This document shows positions 10,025 to 19,270 of a DNA stretch of 35,062 nucleotides, one piece after another (within the stretch, counting starts at the first letter, position 1; each line of letters starts with the position of its first letter). The DNA comes from an uncultured Actinomycetes bacterium (GTDB taxonomy: Bacteria > Actinomycetota > Actinomycetes > Nanopelagicales > Nanopelagicaceae). The stretch lies in assembly GCA_903898855.1 (NCBI GenBank), contig CAIUHB010000046.1, forward strand, positions 1-35,062. The letters run 5' to 3'. A program made the position numbers and the translations under genes. The notes under the pieces were generated by a model. That model was given only the letters and a program-made list of their open reading frames with translations, was not told the DNA's origin and did no database searches.

Positions 10025-10036
10025 GATTTTGTTCGC

Positions 10037-10660
10037 TTAATTATGAGGCGCAGTAATTAGGCTCATCGCCTCTGCCCGAGTTGCCGGATTGCGCAGTTGG
10101 CCGCGCACCGCACTGGTTAATGTGCGTGCTTGCGACTTTCGTACTCCGCGCATAGACATGCAGAGATGTTCGCAATCGATAACCACGATTACTCCTGCTG
10201 CATCTAAGCCTTCAACTATCGCATCAGCAATCTGAGTAGTTAAGCGCTCCTGGACTTGTGGCCGCTTGGCATATAGATCAACGATGCGGGCCAGCTTTGA
10301 AAGTCCTGTTATTTGACCGGACTCACCAGGGATATATCCGATATGGGCGAAGCCATGAAATGGAGTTAGGTGATGCTCGCAATGAGAGAAGACTTCGATA
10401 TCGCGGACTATGACTAGCTCGCTATGCCCGATATCAAATGTGGTTGCAAGAACATCTTCTGGCTTTTGAAAGAGTCCAGCAAAGTTCTCGCGCATTGCCC
10501 GGGCAACTCGTGCTGGCGTTTCAAGGAGACCTTCGCGAGTTGGATCTTCGCCAATTGCAATGAGAAGTTCGCGTACTGCTCGCTCAACTCGATCGTGATC
10601 AAATTGGCCGATAGCTGCGCCCTCATTCGGCCCCATGGAGACCGAGTTAATTTCACTCAC
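10037..10660 (-). CDS. folE: GTP cyclohydrolase I
   Basis: Converts GTP to dihydroneopterin triphosphate, the committing step of folate synthesis. Motifs include [20 protein letters not shown], the zinc-binding [38 protein letters not shown], a [14 protein letters not shown] block supplying a further zinc cysteine and TLTSAVRG at the end. I chose the GTG at 10660, giving 207 residues and an 8-base overlap with the end of ftsH. The frame stays open to 10744, but that extension is basic, non-conserved and lies inside ftsH. An internal ATG at 10636 is a further option. No start has a strong ribosome site, so translation probably depends on coupling to ftsH. Confidence 0.95.
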   Translation of the reverse strand: MSEINSVSMGPNEGAAIGQFDHDRVERAVRELLIAIGEDPTREGLLETPARVARAMRENFAGLFQKPEDVLATTFDIGHSELVIVRDIEVFSHCEHHLTPFHGFAHIGYIPGESGQITGLSKLARIVDLYAKRPQVQERLTTQIADAIVEGLDAAGVIVVIDCEHLCMSMRGVRKSQARTLTSAVRGQLRNPATRAEAMSLITAPHN

Positions 10661-12719
10661 TGCTTGAGGCCGACTTTTTCTTTGCCGGAGCGCGCTTAGC
10701 AACTTTTTTAGCTGCTGGTTCGACAGCTTCGGGAACCTCAGCAAAGGTGCTCTTGCGAGCAGGTGAATTAGGAACCGGCGGAATTAGGCTTGGGATTCGA
10801 GTTGCTGAGCCAGTCCATGCTGGACGAGGGCTGGCGACTCTTACCTTTGAGAAAATCTTCTCAATCTCTTCCTTGAGCAGCGTCTCTTTCTCTAACAACT
10901 CAATTACAAGCGCATCCAAAATATCTCGGTTTGCTACCAAAATATCAAATGCCTCTTGATGAGCGTTTTCAATAAGCGCGCGGATTTCTTCATCCACGAT
11001 TGCTGCCATCTCCTCTGAATAGTCACGAGTGTGGCCGTAATTTCTACCGAGGAATGGATCGCCTTCGCTAACGCCAAGTTTGATTGCGCCAACTCTTTCC
11101 GTCATTCCGAATTCAGTAACCATAGAGCGAGCCAGGTTTGTTGCCTTCTCAATATCGTTCGATGCACCAGTAGTTGGGTCATGGAAAATCAACTCTTCGG
11201 CAGCACGACCACCGAGTGAATAGGCAAGCTGGTCGAGAAGTTGATTGCGAGTGGTCGCGTATCGATCCTCTTCCGGCAAAATCATGGTGTAACCCAGCGC
11301 CCGACCACGCGGCATGATGGTGATCTTGTGAACGGGATCTGTGTGTGTAAGTGCGCGCGCAACTAGTGCGTGGCCACCTTCGTGATAAGCAGTAATTCGA
11401 CGCTCATCTTCAGTCATTAAATGTGTTGTGCGCTGTGGTCCAGCCATGACGCGATCAATTGCCTCATCCAACGCTTCCACGGTAATTACCTTTGCATTGT
11501 GGCGCGCAGTAAGAAGAGCTGCTTCGTTAAGCACATTTGCTAAGTCAGCACCAGTAAATCCAGGTGTGCGCTTTGCAAATTCGGTGAGGTCAACTGCTTT
11601 GGCAAGTGGCTTACCTTTTGCATGCACTTCTAGAATTGCTGAACGACCTTTTAGATCCGGGCGATCGACAGGAATTTGACGATCAAATCGACCAGGGCGA
11701 AGTAGCGCTGGATCGAGAACATCTGGACGGTTAGTTGCAGCAATCAGAATTACTTGTCCATTTGCTTCAAAGCCATCCATTTCGACGAGAAGTTGGTTGA
11801 GCGTTTGTTCGCGTTCATCATTTCCACCACCGAGTCCAGCACCGCGTTGACGACCAACTGCATCGATCTCATCTAAGAAGATGATTGCTGGCGCTGCAGC
11901 CTTTGCTTGCGCAAAGAGATCGCGCACGCGTGATGCACCAACTCCGACAAACATTTCAACAAAGTCAGAGCCAGAGATTGAGAAGAATGGGCAGTTTGCT
12001 TCACCGGCAACTGCGCGGGCAAGCAAAGTCTTTCCAGTTCCGGGAGGGCCATAAAGAAGCACGCCCTTCGGAATCTTTGCGCCCATATCCTGATAACGCT
12101 TTGGATCGGCAAGGAAATCTTTAATTTCGCGTAACTCAGCTACCGCTTCATCGGCGCCAGCTACATCGGCAAAAGTATTTTTGGGTAGTTCCTTATTTTG
12201 AACTTTCGCTCTGGAACGACCGAAGCTAAATATCTTCTTTCCACCTTGAGCGTTACCCATAAAGAGCATGAAGAGAAAACCAATTGCCAATAGCGGCAAG
12301 AAGCTCATTGCTAAATTAGCCAGGAATGAGGTTGTGGGAACTTTGATATCCCAAGCCTTTGCTGGTGGGTTACTTGTTAAGAGCGCGACGATGGATGGCT
12401 CTTCGCCTGTTACATAAGAGGCAAAGACCTGGTTAGAGCCATTGATGTAATCGCCCTTTTTCAAAACGACTTCAATGCGTTGGTCTTTATCAATTACTCG
12501 AGCCGACTCAACTTTATTCTCAGAGATTGCGGTCAAGACCTTAGAGGTATCGACCTTTACAAACTTAGCGCCGCTTCCGGAGATATTTCCAAAGAAGGAG
12601 ATGGCGATTAGGGCAACTAGAATCCAAAATAGTGGTCCGCGCATAATCTTGCGCATATTTGGTTTCTTTACGGCTACCTTCTTCGAGGTAGCTTTCTTAA
12701 CCTTTTTCTTCTCCGCCAT
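10653..12719 (-). CDS. ftsH: ATP-dependent zinc metalloprotease FtsH
   Basis: Membrane-anchored AAA+ protease that degrades misfolded membrane proteins and selected regulators. The 688 residues contain a lysine-rich N-terminus, a first membrane segment at about 30-48, an extracytoplasmic region, a second membrane segment at about 130-150, Walker A GPPGTGKT, Walker [10 protein letters not shown], the second-region-of-homology RPGRFDRQI, the zinc motif HEGGH and the third-ligand region [10 protein letters not shown]. The C-terminal tail is lysine- and alanine-rich, as in other Actinobacteria. Its ATG overlaps the hpt stop by one base (TAATG), and folE starts inside its 3' end, the classic actinobacterial tilS-hpt-ftsH-folE order. 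Confidence 0.97.
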   Translation of the reverse strand: MAEKKKVKKATSKKVAVKKPNMRKIMRGPLFWILVALIAISFFGNISGSGAKFVKVDTSKVLTAISENKVESARVIDKDQRIEVVLKKGDYINGSNQVFASYVTGEEPSIVALLTSNPPAKAWDIKVPTTSFLANLAMSFLPLLAIGFLFMLFMGNAQGGKKIFSFGRSRAKVQNKELPKNTFADVAGADEAVAELREIKDFLADPKRYQDMGAKIPKGVLLYGPPGTGKTLLARAVAGEANCPFFSISGSDFVEMFVGVGASRVRDLFAQAKAAAPAIIFLDEIDAVGRQRGAGLGGGNDEREQTLNQLLVEMDGFEANGQVILIAATNRPDVLDPALLRPGRFDRQIPVDRPDLKGRSAILEVHAKGKPLAKAVDLTEFAKRTPGFTGADLANVLNEAALLTARHNAKVITVEALDEAIDRVMAGPQRTTHLMTEDERRITAYHEGGHALVARALTHTDPVHKITIMPRGRALGYTMILPEEDRYATTRNQLLDQLAYSLGGRAAEELIFHDPTTGASNDIEKATNLARSMVTEFGMTERVGAIKLGVSEGDPFLGRNYGHTRDYSEEMAAIVDEEIRALIENAHQEAFDILVANRDILDALVIELLEKETLLKEEIEKIFSKVRVASPRPAWTGSATRIPSLIPPVPNSPARKSTFAEVPEAVEPAAKKVAKRAPAKKKSASSSE

Positions 12720-13270
12720 TATGAATACATATGTTTCGCTAGAACGCCAATGAAATCAAGGTTGCGATACTTTTCATCGAAATCTAATCCGTAACCGACT
12801 ACGAACTCGATCGGAATTTCGAACCCTACATACTTAACATCAACAGCAACTTTTGCGGCATCTGGTTTGCGAAGCATGGTAAGAATTTCTACGCTCTTTG
12901 CGCCGCGTGATTCTAGGTTTGACTTCAACCAGCCGAGTGTTAAACCGGTATCGACGATATCTTCAATAATCAAAACTTCACGACCGGTGATGTCGCGATC
13001 TAAATCTTTAAGAATGCGAACTACGCCGCTGGACTTGGTGCCAGAACCATATGAAGAGACCGCCATCCAATCCATCTCAACATGGCGTTGGAGTTCGCGC
13101 GCAAAATCTGCCAGCGTCATGACTGCGCCTTTTAGTACACCAATAAGTAAAAGGTCGCGGCCTTCGTAATCACGCTCTACTTGTCGCGCCAACTCTTTGA
13201 GGCGAGCGATGATTTGATCATGAGTAGCGATAACTTTTTCAATATCGCTGCCTGATGTAGCTAGGTCCAC
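12719..13270 (-). CDS. hpt: Hypoxanthine phosphoribosyltransferase
   Basis: Salvages hypoxanthine and guanine to IMP and GMP using PRPP. At 183 residues it is the usual size. It has the LLIGVLKGAVMTLADFAREL segment, the flexible-loop region MDWMAVSSYGSGTKSSG, the PRPP-binding motif VLIIEDIVDTGLTL and a C-terminal VGYGLDFDEKYRNL active-site strand. The start is a GTG at 13270 with AAGGAG close upstream. It follows tilS by 8 bases and overlaps ftsH by one base. Confidence 0.95.
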   Translation of the reverse strand: MDLATSGSDIEKVIATHDQIIARLKELARQVERDYEGRDLLLIGVLKGAVMTLADFARELQRHVEMDWMAVSSYGSGTKSSGVVRILKDLDRDITGREVLIIEDIVDTGLTLGWLKSNLESRGAKSVEILTMLRKPDAAKVAVDVKYVGFEIPIEFVVGYGLDFDEKYRNLDFIGVLAKHMYS

Positions 13271-13278
13271 GGTGCTCC

Positions 13279-14232
13279 TTAAAGACGGGTCGAGAGCGAA
13301 AGTCTGCCCGAAATTCGGCTGACCTTCACACCGCCAGGGAGGCTGATCTCGCCTTGGCCGTGCCAGTCGGAGATAAGAGCCTCCACAGGCTCAATATGTT
13401 CGGCGGAGAGGCTCCCGGCTGGGGCGCCGGCGGCATAAATCGCCCGACGCAGGACGCGGGTGCGGACCGCTCTCGGCAAATCTTGGAGCGTTGCCAGCTC
13501 CAAGTCCACGATGGAGTCAGCCCAGCTATCCAAGGCGGCGTCATCTTCTCGGAGCAATTTGGCGCTGCGAGCTAAGGCTTCGGTAATTCCAGGTCCTAGC
13601 TCTGACTCCATCAACGGCAAAATATTTTTTCGCACCCGTACTCGAGTGAACTCTTCATTGGAATTATGCGGATCGCTCCAATATTCAACACCAATCTCTT
13701 GGCAAGCACGTTCGGTTGTGGTGCGCGGGGTCGCAAGCAGCGGTCTGATGTACACGCCATTGATATCTGCCATTGCCGAAAGAGATTTTGCACCAGAGCC
13801 GCGAGCTAGTCCAAGCAAAACTGTTTCGGCCTGATCATTGAGAGTGTGCGCGAGAAAAAATTTTCGACTTGGGAAAGTTTCGAGTGCTTGTGCAAAAATT
13901 TGATAGCGAGCTCGCCGTGCGGATGCTTCAATTCCATCGGTGAGATTTACTTGGGCTCGAGCCAAAAAGATTTGCTCAATTCCCCATGAACGCAAGATTT
14001 GCTTTGTGTGCTCTGCAATATCGGCAGATCCAGATTGCAAACCATGATCAACAATTACTGGAATTAAATTAAATGTGTGAGTTAAGGATTCTTTATACAG
14101 TGCGTAAGTCAGTGCTAAAGAATCTGCTCCGCCAGAACAACCAACCAAAATATTTTCACTGGGAGTGATATCTGAAAGATATTTTTTGAGCGAGTGACGA
14201 ATGGCGAGTAGTGCCGGTGTCGAGACGCTCAT
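13279..14232 (-). CDS. tilS: tRNA(Ile)-lysidine synthetase
   Basis: Adds lysine to C34 of the tRNA-Ile CAU anticodon so it reads AUA. The 317-residue protein has the PP-loop motif GCSGGADSLALTYAL at about residues 32-46, HGLQSGSADIAEH in the substrate region, and the signature HTLNDQAETVLLGLARGSG. It is short like other actinobacterial TilS, with only part of the C-terminal domains of E. coli TilS. It lies 12 bases after the NlpC/P60 gene and 8 bases before hpt. Confidence 0.95.
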   Translation of the reverse strand: MSVSTPALLAIRHSLKKYLSDITPSENILVGCSGGADSLALTYALYKESLTHTFNLIPVIVDHGLQSGSADIAEHTKQILRSWGIEQIFLARAQVNLTDGIEASARRARYQIFAQALETFPSRKFFLAHTLNDQAETVLLGLARGSGAKSLSAMADINGVYIRPLLATPRTTTERACQEIGVEYWSDPHNSNEEFTRVRVRKNILPLMESELGPGITEALARSAKLLREDDAALDSWADSIVDLELATLQDLPRAVRTRVLRRAIYAAGAPAGSLSAEHIEPVEALISDWHGQGEISLPGGVKVSRISGRLSLSTRL

Positions 14233-14244
14233 AGCCGCACTCTA

Positions 14245-15462
14245 TTAGACGCGGCCACCTGAAGGCATTAGCCCCTTAATGCTGTAAATATTTGAATAGA
14301 GCAGACCTAAGCGCTTGGAGTTTGCCTCCCACATCATGCCATTTCCAGCGTAGATGGTGATGTGATGGATATTTTGAACAGAACCATCGTAGGAATAAAA
14401 GAGTAGGTCGCCCGGAATTAGTGAGTTCAGCGGAACTCTTTGGGTATCGACGAAATACAAGGCCGCATTTAACCGACCCCAGATTGGATAGCCCAAACCA
14501 GCTGATTTATAAGCGGCATAGACCAAGCCAGAGCAATCGAAGGACTTAGGACCTTGTGCACCCCATACATATGGCCAGCGAGCAAGTACTTGCGCTTTGG
14601 CAAATGCGACAGCTTTCGCGCGGATCGCATCAGTGGAGCGAATTGAATTGCGACCAGTGAAATTACGATTTGGCCAGATGCTCTTCTGTCCCGGGGTTTG
14701 GGATGCGATTGTTGCGTTGGCCTCTTCGAGCAGAGCAAGCTGTCGTTGTTGTACCAAAGTGACGGTGAAGTTGTGGGCCTTAGCAAGCTCAGATGCGAGT
14801 GCATTTTGAATTCCGCGAAGTCGATCTACCTCTTTTTGTTGTGCAGCCTTTGCATCATCAGCAATTTTTTTAGTTGAGGCAACTTTAGCAGTGGCATCTG
14901 CTTGGGCTGCCTTGGTGCGATCGGCCTCTAACTTTGCAGCTTTGGCTGCTGCTTCCGCAGCTTGAAAACGTTGAAGCGTAATTGCATCTCCGGCGCCAAT
15001 CTTATTTAGCGTAGATAAGCGATCAACCATATCTTGCGGGCCATTGGCGTTGAGCACTGAGTTGAGATTGCTAAATCCACTTCCCATTTTGTAGGCGCTG
15101 CTCGCCATACGTCCGATATTTTGATTTGCCGCTGCTACTGCTGCTTGGGCTGCGGCAGAGTGCTTAGCTGCTGCATTGGCATTAGCGGTGGCGATTGCTA
15201 GATTTTTCTGAGCAACTCGATATGCGGCGGCTGCTTTTTCGGCAACTGCGATGAGTTGATTTAAAGTTTGGGTGGCAGAGTTTAATTTTGCTTGCGCTGC
15301 GGCAGCCGCAGCTTGTTTAACTTTTTCGGCCGCCTTCGCGGCATCAATTTGGGCTTGAGTTGGAGCCGGCGTCTTTGCATAAGAGTTAGTGGTGATGGGA
15401 ACCAAGAGCGCGCAGGCAGCCAAAGCCACGACTGCAACTTTGGAGGTAAATTTCTTATTCAT
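14245..15462 (-). CDS. Secreted NlpC/P60-family peptidoglycan peptidase with coiled-coil region
   Basis: Probable cell-wall D,L-endopeptidase acting outside the membrane. The 405 residues begin with a signal peptide (about 1-29, ending near NSYA), then a long alanine/lysine-rich predicted coiled coil to about residue 250, a linker and a C-terminal NlpC/P60 domain. The catalytic cysteine is C310 in DCSGLVYAAY, the histidine is within IHHITIYAG (about 366-367), and PGDLLFYSY is the conserved preceding strand. The position of the usual third polar residue carries MWEANS, so its identity is uncertain. The architecture resembles the RipC/RipA group. It is separated from the upstream ABC permease gene by a hairpin terminator. 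Confidence 0.87.
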   Translation of the reverse strand: MNKKFTSKVAVVALAACALLVPITTNSYAKTPAPTQAQIDAAKAAEKVKQAAAAAAQAKLNSATQTLNQLIAVAEKAAAAYRVAQKNLAIATANANAAAKHSAAAQAAVAAANQNIGRMASSAYKMGSGFSNLNSVLNANGPQDMVDRLSTLNKIGAGDAITLQRFQAAEAAAKAAKLEADRTKAAQADATAKVASTKKIADDAKAAQQKEVDRLRGIQNALASELAKAHNFTVTLVQQRQLALLEEANATIASQTPGQKSIWPNRNFTGRNSIRSTDAIRAKAVAFAKAQVLARWPYVWGAQGPKSFDCSGLVYAAYKSAGLGYPIWGRLNAALYFVDTQRVPLNSLIPGDLLFYSYDGSVQNIHHITIYAGNGMMWEANSKRLGLLYSNIYSIKGLMPSGGRV

Positions 15463-15510
15463 CTGCGCTCATCCTTATGTAGTGCATTAAGAATAAAGCA
15501 GTGTGCTGTG

Positions 15511-15534
15511 AAAGCCCTTTATTTAAAGGGCTTT
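15511..15534 (-). terminator. Hairpin terminator after the ABC permease gene
   Basis: An 11-base perfect inverted repeat (AAAGCCCTTTA, then TAAAGGGCTTT, 2-base centre) lies 8 bases downstream of the permease stop and 48 bases before the NlpC/P60 start. The 3' U run is short (three), so it may be a weak terminator or an mRNA-end stabiliser. It separates the two transcription units. Confidence 0.7.
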
Positions 15535-15542
15535 GCCAATTA

Positions 15543-16337
15543 TTAGTTCGCTACATCTCTTCTCTTAAAGAGGAAGCTAACTATCGCTAAGCCAACTCCC
15601 AGATATAAGGCCGACATTCCCATTGAGTGAATGTAAGAGACCCCTTGAGTCCCTCCGCCCTCAGCAATATTGGCGATGTTCTGACCTGGAAGCCAAGGTT
15701 GTGTACTTGAAAGCGCGGCACCAAGAATTGTCTCCAAAATCAGCAGCCAGAGAACGCCAACTGCGATCGAAGTAATGGGTGATCGAAAGAGCAGTCCGAG
15801 GATCATTCCTAACGCGCCGAAGCCAATTGTGGCCAACAGAATATTTAGAGTCGTCTGACCAAGGAATTGAATTCCAGCCGAACTTGCCCAGAGATGTGTA
15901 TTGACCTTTCCTTTGCCGGAAAGTGCGAAGGAGAGCGCGATACTGACCGCGCCTGTCCAGATGACAAGAATTACCGCGAAGGCGTTCATTGCTAAAAACT
16001 TGCCCAATAAAATTTTCAATCTCGATGGTTGGCGAACTAATAAATTGCGCAACGTGCCATGTGAATACTCCTGTGCCGTTTGAGAGGCAAAGACGCAGAG
16101 CGCAGTAATTCCGAGGAAGAAAGAGACCAACTTAAATCCATAAACCATTCCATGTGCGTTGCTGAGCTCCGCGGCCGTGATGATCTCACCGCGCTTGGTA
16201 TTTGGCTGACCCGAATTCAGGCGCAGATAAACAATGGAGGTAAAGAGCGCCGCAAATCCGCTTACTGCTAACAAGGTAGAGATGGAGAGAGTTGGGCGCC
16301 GTAATTTACGAGCCTCTGCCAGAAATACGCGAAACAT
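15543..16337 (-). CDS. ABC-2 type transporter permease
   Basis: Integral membrane half of an exporter of unknown substrate. The 264 residues show about six hydrophobic segments, starting with RRPTLSISTLLAVSGFAALF near residue 13, and a cytoplasmic GTLRNLLVRQPSRLKILLGKF stretch, given here across a charged loop, typical of ABC-2 permeases of the YhaP/NatB-like type. It follows the ATPase gene with a 2-base gap, and a hairpin terminator follows it. The substrate cannot be deduced from sequence. Confidence 0.85.
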   Translation of the reverse strand: MFRVFLAEARKLRRPTLSISTLLAVSGFAALFTSIVYLRLNSGQPNTKRGEIITAAELSNAHGMVYGFKLVSFFLGITALCVFASQTAQEYSHGTLRNLLVRQPSRLKILLGKFLAMNAFAVILVIWTGAVSIALSFALSGKGKVNTHLWASSAGIQFLGQTTLNILLATIGFGALGMILGLLFRSPITSIAVGVLWLLILETILGAALSSTQPWLPGQNIANIAEGGGTQGVSYIHSMGMSALYLGVGLAIVSFLFKRRDVAN

Positions 16338-16339
16338 AT

Positions 16340-17251
16340 TTATGCCTCCACATCTGATGTCATATCAAAGAAAGTTTCTTCGAGTGATGGGCGAATTGGA
16401 TTTATAGAGGCCAAGGTAATTCCCGCTTCAAAAGCCGCGCGATTGAGCGTTGCTCCCCAATCTGGCGGGCTCACAATATGTGCCGTACCATCGACGATCG
16501 TGGCAGTAAGTCCTGCGCTCTCTGCAATTGCCGCAATCCGAGGAAGATCTACTTCATATTCGGCAGTAACCACAAGCATCGGCTTCTGGGCCGAGAGAAG
16601 TTCATCGGTATGGCCTGCGAATATCACTTTGCCGGCGCGCAACATAACGAGAGATTCAGCAACCATCTCTAGCTCACCAAGTAAATGCGAGGAGACAAAT
16701 ACCGTGGTTCCGCGATCTGCAAGTGAGCGCATTAACTCTCGAACTTCTTGAATTCCGGATGGATCTAGACCGTTTGTTGGTTCATCCAAAATTAATAGAT
16801 CCGGATTAGGTAGCAGAGCTGCTGCAATTCCTAAACGTTGCTTCATACCCAGTGAGTACGTTTTATATTTCGAGCCACCGCGATCTGCAAGTCCAACTTG
16901 ATCGAGCAATTCATTTACGCGCGAGTGGGGAAAGCCACCAAGATCTGCCAGCACGCGAAGATTTTCGCTGCCAGAGAGCGCGGGATAGAAAGCTGGTCCT
17001 TCAATCATTGCGCCAACGCGTGGCAGATATTTCTCGGGCTCATTGATGCTCGCCCCAAGGACGGTGCCGGTGCCGCTGGTCGGCGAAATTAGCCCCAACA
17101 ACATTCGAATGGTCGTGGTCTTACCAGAGCCGTTAGGTCCAACAAATCCACAAATCGTTCCGAGTGGAACATCAAATGTGGCATGTGAGAGGGCAGAACG
17201 CTCGCCATAAACCTTAGTGAGATCTCGTACAGATATCGCAACATCTTTCAT
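16340..17251 (-). CDS. ABC transporter ATP-binding protein
   Basis: Cytoplasmic ATPase partner of the downstream permease. The 303-residue protein has Walker A GPNGSGKTTT (about residues 38-47), the Q-loop region, signature YSLGMKQRLGIAAALL, Walker B LLILDEPTNGLDPSG, and the H-loop in FVSSHLLGELE. A C-terminal accessory domain of about 90 residues is common in the CcmA/NatA-like drug or lipid exporters. The ATG at 17251 is 27 bases after ctaB. The nearby haem O synthase is a metabolic neighbour only; a haem-related role would be speculative. Confidence 0.9.
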   Translation of the reverse strand: MKDVAISVRDLTKVYGERSALSHATFDVPLGTICGFVGPNGSGKTTTIRMLLGLISPTSGTGTVLGASINEPEKYLPRVGAMIEGPAFYPALSGSENLRVLADLGGFPHSRVNELLDQVGLADRGGSKYKTYSLGMKQRLGIAAALLPNPDLLILDEPTNGLDPSGIQEVRELMRSLADRGTTVFVSSHLLGELEMVAESLVMLRAGKVIFAGHTDELLSAQKPMLVVTAEYEVDLPRIAAIAESAGLTATIVDGTAHIVSPPDWGATLNRAAFEAGITLASINPIRPSLEETFFDMTSDVEA

Positions 17252-17278
17252 CCCGGCACTTTAGCGGGAGAAAGTTAA

Positions 17279-18142
17279 TTATTTAACGAGTACGGCGATA
17301 ACGAGAATAAGAGAGAAAGCTGAGAGGTAGGTGATAGACCACTGGAAGAGTTTTGCCGCCGCCTTCGCTCCATCGCCCTTATTAATCCGAACTAACTGAG
17401 TGATAAAGCCGCCACCTAGCAGCGCGGTAATTACCCAACACCACCAAGGTAGATGCGCGGTGTAGTTCACGCCAAGTGAGGTCACAATCATTCCGATGGT
17501 GTGCCACCACATCTGCTTCTCAACTGACTTCATCGTCGCAACCACTGGCAACATTGGAATTCCGGCAGCTGCGTAATCATCTTTATATTTAATCGCCAAG
17601 GCCCAGAAATGTGGTGGGGTCCAGAAGAAGATAACTAAGAAGAAGAGCCAAGCGGTCAAGGAGAGGCTGTCCCGGATTGCTGCCCAACCAATGAGAACTG
17701 GCATGCATCCGGCAATGCCGCCCCAGACAATATTTTGAGAGGTGCGGCGCTTAAGTCCGATGGTGTAACCCAAGACATAGAAAACAATTGCCGCAGCGGT
17801 GAGAAAAGTTGCGTAAGTATTTGTAAATATTTTGAAGATTGCTAACGAAATAATCGTGATTGCTGATGCAAAGATAAATGCAGCTTGTTCGCTGACTTGG
17901 CCAGTTACGAGTGGACGCTTTGACGTGCGATTCATTAAACGATCTGAATCAACTTCGATGATCATGTTAAATGCATTAGATGCGCCAGCGGCGAGTGTTC
18001 CACCGATTAAAGTTGCAACTGTAATTTTTAGCGAAGGAATTCCACCATGTGCCAAGAAGAGCGCCGGCAAAGTTGTGACCAACAGCAACTCCACAACGCG
18101 CAATTTCATCAGCGCGATATAAGGCGAGATACGTTCTCTCAT
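17279..18142 (-). CDS. ctaB: Protohaem IX farnesyltransferase (haem O synthase)
   Basis: Membrane prenyltransferase that attaches a farnesyl group to haem B to give haem O, the precursor of haem A for cytochrome oxidases. The 287-residue UbiA-family protein has about nine hydrophobic segments, the first aspartate-rich motif in NMIIEVDSDRLMNRTSKRPL (about 60-79) and a second conserved loop around FFWTPPHFWALAIKYKDDY. It starts 2 bases after the upstream carboxypeptidase stop. It probably serves the oxidase encoded at 28632-31890; a haem A synthase (ctaA) is not in the window, so whether haem O or haem A is used cannot be read here. Confidence 0.95.
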   Translation of the reverse strand: MRERISPYIALMKLRVVELLLVTTLPALFLAHGGIPSLKITVATLIGGTLAAGASNAFNMIIEVDSDRLMNRTSKRPLVTGQVSEQAAFIFASAITIISLAIFKIFTNTYATFLTAAAIVFYVLGYTIGLKRRTSQNIVWGGIAGCMPVLIGWAAIRDSLSLTAWLFFLVIFFWTPPHFWALAIKYKDDYAAAGIPMLPVVATMKSVEKQMWWHTIGMIVTSLGVNYTAHLPWWCWVITALLGGGFITQLVRINKGDGAKAAAKLFQWSITYLSAFSLILVIAVLVK

Positions 18143-18144
18143 CT

Positions 18145-19263
18145 TTAAGCCTTTGGCTTAGCTATTGTGGCGAGCATCTTGTCTATAGTCTCACGCGCCA
18201 GCTTGCGCCTAGGCTCAGTTGGCTTAATTTTGTCGGCAATAATCGCAAAGACGTACTGGTCTGAGCCCACATCCACGTAGCCAGCCAGGCTCACGGTGCC
18301 GTTGATCCAACCGGTCTTGGCTTTAATCAAACCAATTCCCTTGGGCGCATCTTTCACAAAGCGATCCTTCAGTGTTCCAGTCTTTCCGGCAAGAGGTAAT
18401 CCGGCGTAGACCGCAGCTAGCTCTGGTGTGATGCGAATTTTGAGCAATAAATCGGCAACCGTTCTGGCCGAGACTTTGTTCTCCTTCGATAAACCATTGC
18501 CGTCGTAAACATGAAGCCCCTTGATATCTACGCCAAGGCCGGTAAGAAATTTTTCAAATCCACTTTGAATACCAGTCGCATCAGAAGTAAATCCATCTTT
18601 GCTGGCTGCCAGCCGCGCCAAGCGGTCCGCCAAATTGTTATCACTCCACAGCAGAGTAAATCCGACAATATCTTTGAGCGGCGGCGAAGTGATCTCGGTG
18701 AGCGGCTTGGCGACCTCACTTTGGGCGACAGTCAGTGAAGCAATTCGATGAAAGTTTAAAGTTAGAGCACCTGCATAATATTTCTTGATCAGCGCAACAT
18801 CTGCATCATGTAGACCAAAGTAATCAATCTCTAAAGTCTTAACATTTGTATCTTTGAGGTATGCCTCGTTGATTAGCGATGGCAAAAAAGCTCGATGATA
18901 CTTATTAGCTTCAAATTCACTTGTCGTAAGCCATGGATCGAGTTGACCGATTAATACATACTTATTTGGATCTACGGTTTCGTTGATGGAGGTATGGAAA
19001 GTTTTATCCGCACCAAGAGTTGAAGTTGCATAACTTGTCGAAAGTAATTTAAGGACTGAGGCCGGTGCCCGAAGCGCGTCAGGTGCGGATGAGAAAATAG
19101 TCTCTTGGGTATTTGGATCAATCAAAATAATTCCAGGATGCGCCAAGAGTGGCGATTGGGCCAATCTAATAAAGCTTGGTGGAACGGAAAGCGCTTGCGC
19201 AGGTGTAAATGTCGATGCCACTAAAGAGAGTGATACTCCAAGGATTGATAAGTAGCGGCGCAC
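18145..19263 (-). CDS. dacB: D-alanyl-D-alanine carboxypeptidase, PBP4 (S13) family
   Basis: Periplasmic or cell-wall penicillin-binding protein that trims peptidoglycan stem peptides. Starting at the GTG at 19263 gives 372 residues with a clean signal peptide (RRYLSILGVSLSLVASTF, cleavage near AQA). The longer ATG at 19326 lies inside the upstream exporter gene and buries that signal behind a basic leader. Motifs: SxxK in ASVLKLLS, SxN in WSDNNLADRLA, and KTG in LAGKTGTLKDRF. At this length the insertion domains of E. coli DacB are reduced. It sits between the DMT exporter and ctaB with gaps of 7 and 2 bases. Confidence 0.88.
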   Translation of the reverse strand: MRRYLSILGVSLSLVASTFTPAQALSVPPSFIRLAQSPLLAHPGIILIDPNTQETIFSSAPDALRAPASVLKLLSTSYATSTLGADKTFHTSINETVDPNKYVLIGQLDPWLTTSEFEANKYHRAFLPSLINEAYLKDTNVKTLEIDYFGLHDADVALIKKYYAGALTLNFHRIASLTVAQSEVAKPLTEITSPPLKDIVGFTLLWSDNNLADRLARLAASKDGFTSDATGIQSGFEKFLTGLGVDIKGLHVYDGNGLSKENKVSARTVADLLLKIRITPELAAVYAGLPLAGKTGTLKDRFVKDAPKGIGLIKAKTGWINGTVSLAGYVDVGSDQYVFAIIADKIKPTEPRRKLARETIDKMLATIAKPKA

Positions 19264-19270
19264 CTGCGAA

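Noticed and set aside
10661..10744. Longer folE start adding 28 residues
   Set aside because: The extension lies inside the ftsH 3' end, is basic and unlike any GTP cyclohydrolase N-terminus; the GTG at 10660 gives the usual length.
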